Positions 60,149 to 64,000 of a DNA stretch of 64,000 nt are shown here, one piece after another (within the stretch, counting starts at the first letter, position 1; each line of letters opens with the position of its first letter). The stretch lies in contig NZ_CP095555.1 of assembly GCF_023078375.1 (NCBI RefSeq), positions 359,564 through 423,563 of the forward strand, given 5' to 3'. The notes beneath the pieces were generated by a model. That model was not told where the DNA came from, made no database searches, and was given only the letters and a program-made list of their open reading frames with translations. The stretch comes from Roseomonas gilardii subsp. gilardii. Lineage in GTDB: Bacteria; Pseudomonadota; Alphaproteobacteria; Acetobacterales; Acetobacteraceae. The translations under genes were made by a program, and so were the position numbers.

Positions 60149-61279
60149 TATGTCGCGGGCACAGCCCTGCCTTCCCGCGTCGCGAGCGCGGTGAACGTGA
60201 TGAGCATGTGCCGCGCCTTCGCCGCCGCCGGGCACGAGGTGACGCTCTATGCGCGCGGGCGGCAGGCGGATGCGGAGGCGGTCTTCGGGGCCTTCGGCAT
60301 GCCCCGCTGCTTCGAGCTGGTGCTGCGGGCGCCGCCGCATTTGCCGCTGGCGAAGAACCTGCTCTACCCCGCGCTGGCCGCGCGGGAGATGGCCGCGCGG
60401 CCAGCGCCGGACCTGCTCTATGGGCGCCATGCCTATGCGCTGGCGGCGGCGGTCACGCGCAGCCGGGCACCCTTCGTCTACGAGGCCCATGCGCTGCCGC
60501 TGCGGCGGGCCCGGCGCATGGCGGAATCCTGGCTGTTCCAGCACCGGCGGATGGCGCTGATGGTCGCCATCTCCCAGAGCCTCGTGGAAGACTACGCCGC
60601 CCGGATGCCGGCCCTGGGCGGGCGGCCGGTGATGGTGGCGCATGACGGCGCCGACCCTGTGGCGGAGCCCGGCCCGCCGCCCGCGCCCTGGCCGGGCCGG
60701 CCGGGCGCCCCGCAACTGGGCTATGTCGGGCACCTCTATCCCGGCAAGGGGATGGAGATGGTGGCCGCCCTCGCCGCGGCCCTGCCGGAATGCGACCTGC
60801 ACGTGGTCGGCGGCACGGAGCGTGACCTGGCCACCTGGCGGCAGCGTTGCGCGGGGCGGGCAAACCTGCACCTGCACGGGCATGTGCCACATGCGCGGGT
60901 CCCGGCCCATCTGGCGCGCTTCGACCTGCTGCTGGCACCGCCCTCGCCCAGCGTGGCCTCCGCGGCGGGGCGGGAAATCGGGCGCTGGATGTCGCCGCTC
61001 AAGCTCTTCGAATACATGGCGGCGGGAAAGCCGATCCTCGCCTCCGACATCCCGGCACTGCGCGAGATCCTGGTGGATGGCCGGACGGCGCTCCTGCTCC
61101 CGCCCGGAGATGCGGCGGCCTGGGCGGCGGCGGCGCGGGCACTGCTGGGCGATCCGGCGCGGGCGGCCGCCCTGGCGGCGGAGGCGAAGGCGGTCCTGCT
61201 GCGCACCTATACCTGGGAGGCCCGGGCGGCCCGCATCCTGGCCCGGGTCGCGGCCCATCCGCCGGAGGGCCGGCCATGA
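60137..61279 (+). CDS. Glycosyltransferase family 4 (GT-B)
   Basis: 380 residues from the third ATG of the 14-bp tandem repeat. N-terminal Rossmann half MRIAYVAGTALPSRVASAVNV resembles acceptor-binding domains. The donor half has LGYVGHLYPGKGMEMV and SPLKLFEYMAAGKPILASDIPALRE, the GT4 E-x7-E type region. It would transfer a sugar to a lipid or glycan on the cytoplasmic face. ATGA overlap with the flippase gene downstream supports export of the product. Upstream translation signals are poor and replaced by the repeat. Confidence 0.88.
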   Translation: MRIAYVAGTALPSRVASAVNVMSMCRAFAAAGHEVTLYARGRQADAEAVFGAFGMPRCFELVLRAPPHLPLAKNLLYPALAAREMAARPAPDLLYGRHAYALAAAVTRSRAPFVYEAHALPLRRARRMAESWLFQHRRMALMVAISQSLVEDYAARMPALGGRPVMVAHDGADPVAEPGPPPAPWPGRPGAPQLGYVGHLYPGKGMEMVAALAAALPECDLHVVGGTERDLATWRQRCAGRANLHLHGHVPHARVPAHLARFDLLLAPPSPSVASAAGREIGRWMSPLKLFEYMAAGKPILASDIPALREILVDGRTALLLPPGDAAAWAAAARALLGDPARAAALAAEAKAVLLRTYTWEARAARILARVAAHPPEGRP

Positions 61280-62625
61280 CCCCGGCGGCGAGCACGGCCA
61301 CCGCCGACGCGCTGTTCCGCCGCATCCTGCGGAATGCCGGGCTGGTCCTGGGGGGCAAGGCGGCGACGGCGCTGCTGAACCTGGCCGCCTTCGGCCTGGC
61401 CATGCGGAGCCTCGGCGCGGCGGAAATGGGCGTGCTGGTGCTGGTGCACGGCTTCGCCCAGACGGCCTCCTCGCTCGTGAAGTTCCAGTCCTGGCAGGCG
61501 GTGCTGCGCTACGGCGCCGGCAGCCTGGGGCCGGAACGGCGGCCGGCCTTCCAGGCCCTGCTGCGCTTCACCTTCGGGCTGGATATCGGCTCCGGGGTCG
61601 TGGGCAGCCTCGCCTGCGCCCTGGCGGCCTGGTTCCTGGGCCCTTCCTTCGGCTGGCCGCCGGAGGTGGTGCCGCTGGCGGCCCTCTACGCCACCAGCAC
61701 CGCCTTCCTGGTGACCGCCACGCCGATCGGGCTGCTGCGCCTCTTCGACCGCTTCGACCTTCTGGCCCGGCGGGATGCCATGGGGGCCGGGTTCCGCCTG
61801 GCGGGCGCGGCGCTGGCGGCGGCCTGCGGCGCGGGGCTGCCGGGCTTCCTCGCGGCCTGGTACCTCGCGACGGTGCTGGGCGGGATCGTGCTGATGGCGG
61901 CGGCCTGGCGGGAAGTGTCGCGCCGCGGCCTGCTGCGGCGGGAGGCAGGCGCCCCCCGCCTGGGCGCGGCGGAGGCGCATCCCGGCATCTGGGGCTTCGC
62001 CTGGTCCACGAACCTGATGACCACGCTCTCCCTCGGCTCGACCCATCTGGCGACGCTCTGCGTGGGGTGGATGCTGGGCCCCACGGAAGCGGCGCTCTTC
62101 TCCCTGGCGCGGCAGATCGGGGAGGCCGCCCTCAAGCCGAGCCGCTTCCTCACACCCGCCCTCTATCCGGAACTGGCCCGCCTGGCGGCGGCGCGGGACC
62201 GGGCCGCGCTGCGCCGGCTGCTGCGCCGGGGCCTCGCCCTCTCGACCCTCGTGGCCCTGCTGTTCCTGCTGGTCCTGGCCGTGCTGGGGGAATGGCTGCT
62301 TCGCCTCGTGGGCGGGGCGGAGGCGGGCGGCGCCTACCAAGTCATGCTGCTCCTGGCGGCGGCGGCCTCCATCAGCTTCGCCGGTTTCGCGCTGGAACCC
62401 CTGCTCGTCTCGATGGAGCGGCACGGCCTGGCGCTGCGGCTGCGGGCCATCGCCACGGCGGTCTACGTGCCCCTGGCCCTGGCCGGGCTGGCATGGCTCG
62501 GGCTGCCGGGCGCGGGGGTGGCCTCCATCCTGTCGGCGCTGCTGCTGCTGGCGGGGCAGGCCATGCCTGCCATGCAATGGCTCTCCACCCCCGCCCGCTC
62601 CACCGGCAAGGGAAACTTGCATTAA
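61276..62625 (+). CDS. Polysaccharide/lipid flippase (MOP superfamily, Wzx-like)
   Basis: 449 residues with about 12-14 hydrophobic helices, from AGLVLGGKAATALLNLAAFG to the C-terminal LSALLLLAGQAMPAM. FGLAMRSLGAAEMGVLVLVHG and ATLCVGWMLGPTEAALFSLARQ resemble the MATE/MOP polysaccharide transporter family. Beside a glycosyltransferase and lipid genes, it probably flips a lipid-linked glycan or glycolipid to the periplasm. A 62-bp gap with caaggaagac precedes the ACP gene. Confidence 0.85.
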   Translation: MTPAASTATADALFRRILRNAGLVLGGKAATALLNLAAFGLAMRSLGAAEMGVLVLVHGFAQTASSLVKFQSWQAVLRYGAGSLGPERRPAFQALLRFTFGLDIGSGVVGSLACALAAWFLGPSFGWPPEVVPLAALYATSTAFLVTATPIGLLRLFDRFDLLARRDAMGAGFRLAGAALAAACGAGLPGFLAAWYLATVLGGIVLMAAAWREVSRRGLLRREAGAPRLGAAEAHPGIWGFAWSTNLMTTLSLGSTHLATLCVGWMLGPTEAALFSLARQIGEAALKPSRFLTPALYPELARLAAARDRAALRRLLRRGLALSTLVALLFLLVLAVLGEWLLRLVGGAEAGGAYQVMLLLAAAASISFAGFALEPLLVSMERHGLALRLRAIATAVYVPLALAGLAWLGLPGAGVASILSALLLLAGQAMPAMQWLSTPARSTGKGNLH

Positions 62626-62687
62626 ACTTCATGAAGGGTTTAGTCGGGCGCGGCCGGGGGCTGTGGCTGGAAATCAAGGAAGACAAC

Positions 62688-62939
62688 ATGCTGGATGAAC
62701 AGGCCGCCCTACGGGAAATCACCGCAGCCCTGGAAGAAACCGGAAAGCTGGCCGGCCCTGTCGGCATGGACACGAACATCCTCAAGGACCTGAATTTCGA
62801 CTCCGTCGGGGCGGTCGATTTCATCATGGTGCTGGAGACCCGCCTGAACATCATCATCCCGATGGACCGGATGACGGAGATCGAGACCATCGGCGACCTT
62901 GTCCGGGTCGTGACCAGCGATCCCAGTCTGGCGTCCTGA
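62688..62939 (+). CDS. Dedicated acyl carrier protein
   Basis: 83 residues with the four-helix ACP pattern. The phosphopantetheine serine is Ser39 in LNFDSVGAVDFIMVLE (DS motif). The sequence is acidic overall. It is too diverged and too far from fab genes to be the housekeeping AcpP. Stop (62937-62939) and the next ATG (62942) are two bases apart, so it is translated with the SPT-like enzyme; in Caulobacter and relatives such an ACP feeds acyl chains to serine palmitoyltransferase. Confidence 0.9.
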   Translation: MLDEQAALREITAALEETGKLAGPVGMDTNILKDLNFDSVGAVDFIMVLETRLNIIIPMDRMTEIETIGDLVRVVTSDPSLAS

Positions 62940-62941
62940 CC

Positions 62942-64000
62942 ATGCTCTCCAGGTTCCGTGCCTTGCACGAGGAACACGCGGCCGTGGCCGCGGCCGGGCG
63001 CAGCCCCTTCGGCGTCGCCTTCGACGCCGTACTCTCCGCCACCGAGGCCATGCTGGACGGGCGGCGCATCCTGCTGCTCGGGACCAACAACTATCTCGGC
63101 CTGACACTCGATCCCGACGGCATCGAGGCCGCCGTGACCGCGACGCGGGAGCAGGGGACCGGCACCACGGGGTCGCGCATCGCCAATGGCACCTACGGGG
63201 GCCATGCGGCGCTGGAAACGCGCCTCGCCGCCTTCCTGAAGCGCCGCTCCGCCATGGTCTTCACCACAGGCTACCAGGCCAATCTCGGCGCGCTCTCCAC
63301 GCTGGCCGGGCGGGGCGACCACCTGCTGCTCGACGCGGACAGCCATGCCAGCCTCTATGACGGGGCGCGGCTGGGCCATGCCCAGGTGACCCGCTTCCGC
63401 CACAACGACCCCGACGACCTGCGCCGCCGCCTCCGGCTGCTCTCCTCCCAGCCCGGGGAAAAGCTGATCGTGGTCGAGGGCATCTACAGCATGCTGGGCG
63501 ACGTCGCGCCGCTGCGGGAGATCGTGGAGGTCAAGCGCGAGGCCGGGGCCTGGCTGCTGGTGGACGAGGCGCATTCGCTCGGCGTGCTGGGCCGGAACGG
63601 GCGGGGGCTGGCGGAGGCCGCGGGCGTGGAGCCGGAGGTCGATTTCGTCGTCGGCACCTTCAGCAAGAGCCTGGGCGCGATCGGCGGCTTCCTGGCCTCG
63701 GACCATGACGGCTTCGACGCGCTGCGCCTCGCGGCGCGGTCCTACATGTTCACCGCCTCCCTGCCGCCTTCCGTCACCGCCTCGGTGACCCGGGCGATCG
63801 AGGCCGTCGAGGCACGGCCCGAGCTGCGCGAGGCGCTGCGGCGGAACGGCCGGCACCTGCATGCCGGGCTGGTGGCGGCGGGCCTCGCGGTGGGGGCCAT
63901 GCCGAGCCCGATCGTCTCCCTCCTCATGCCGGACCGGGAAACCGCGGTCGTCTTCTGGAACCGGCTGCTCGCGGAAGGGGTCTACACCAACCTCGCCCTC
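62942..64000 (+). CDS. spt: Serine palmitoyltransferase-like PLP enzyme (alpha-oxoamine synthase), partial
   Basis: 353 residues visible; the right edge cuts off the C-terminus (family length about 400). The alpha-oxoamine synthase pattern is LLGTNNYLGLTLDPDG, GTGTTGSRIANGTYGGHAALE, VFTTGYQANLGALSTLAG, DHLLLDADSHASLYDGARL, VDEAHSLGVLG, and the PLP lysine at residue 242 in GTFSKSLGAIGGF. The ANGTYGGHAALE and DADSHASLYDG segments favour serine palmitoyltransferase over KBL, ALAS or BioF. It condenses serine with an acyl thioester to start sphingoid base synthesis. Coupled to the ACP gene two bases upstream. Confidence 0.88.
   Translation, partial: MLSRFRALHEEHAAVAAAGRSPFGVAFDAVLSATEAMLDGRRILLLGTNNYLGLTLDPDGIEAAVTATREQGTGTTGSRIANGTYGGHAALETRLAAFLKRRSAMVFTTGYQANLGALSTLAGRGDHLLLDADSHASLYDGARLGHAQVTRFRHNDPDDLRRRLRLLSSQPGEKLIVVEGIYSMLGDVAPLREIVEVKREAGAWLLVDEAHSLGVLGRNGRGLAEAAGVEPEVDFVVGTFSKSLGAIGGFLASDHDGFDALRLAARSYMFTASLPPSVTASVTRAIEAVEARPELREALRRNGRHLHAGLVAAGLAVGAMPSPIVSLLMPDRETAVVFWNRLLAEGVYTNLAL

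Noticed and set aside
1-64000. CRISPR arrays, tRNA or rRNA genes, insertion sequences, prophage
   Set aside because: No regularly spaced repeats beyond the short tandem ones listed, no transposase, integrase or phage proteins, and no tRNA-like cloverleaf or conserved rRNA stretch was noticed.

Overview
This window is about 70% G+C and gene-dense. It reads as chromosomal sequence from an alphaproteobacterium of the Acetobacteraceae, most like Roseomonas or a close relative. That placement is inferred from the mix of genes: TRAP and CUT1 uptake systems, aromatic catabolism, a copper/YcnI cluster, an ELM1-family protein and a sphingolipid-type locus. I see no rRNA, tRNA, CRISPR array, insertion sequence, integrase or plasmid gene.

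Layout. 1-5.3 kb: GrpB-family fragment, a bifunctional beta-oxidation protein, a small hypothetical and a TrkH/TrkA-type K+ uptake pair. 5.3-9.7 kb: periplasmic copper genes (CopC-CopD fusion, YcnI, PCuAC chaperone, DUF2946) and a DUF2332 protein. 9.7-12.3 kb: an HTH-citrate synthase-like protein and an ACS-type MFS carrier. 12.4-22.1 kb: a hydroxycinnamate (ferulate) module with a secreted tannase/feruloyl esterase, a DUF3237 protein, an aromatic-acid transporter and a MarR regulator on the minus strand, and aldehyde dehydrogenase, hydratase-lyase, CoA ligase and acyl-CoA dehydrogenase on the plus strand, with a palindromic operator between. 22.2-33.2 kb: GGDEF/EAL sensor, L,D-transpeptidase, two carriers, uracil-DNA glycosylase, and an M20 hydrolase pair divergent from a LysR gene.

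33.2-45.1 kb: a TRAP transporter plus SDR, divergent from an IclR regulator that leads into thiolase, CoA ligase and two PPC/DUF296 genes. A large secreted alpha/beta hydrolase and a ThDP enzyme follow. This looks like an uncharacterised acid-degradation pathway. 45.1-53.5 kb: a GntR regulator and DHDPS-family aldolase, divergent from a CUT1 sugar ABC transporter that encloses an oxidative L-fucose-type route (aldose dehydrogenase, lactonase, FucU mutarotase). 54.0-64.0 kb: a lipid/glycan locus with nucleotidyltransferase, fatty acyl-AMP ligase, NAD-dependent epimerase-like reductase, two glycosyltransferases, ELM1 protein, flippase, dedicated acyl carrier protein and a serine palmitoyltransferase-like enzyme running off the right edge. 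This combination is what a bacterial sphingolipid locus looks like.

Caution for the reader: ten otherwise convincing genes carry eleven reading-frame breaks. Nine of the eleven are explained by one missing base, mostly in or next to short G or C runs. I read them as probable base-calling or assembly errors rather than a burst of pseudogenes. Each is annotated over its full inferred span with the break position stated. Several long open frames antisense to real genes, or running through these breaks, are not genes.
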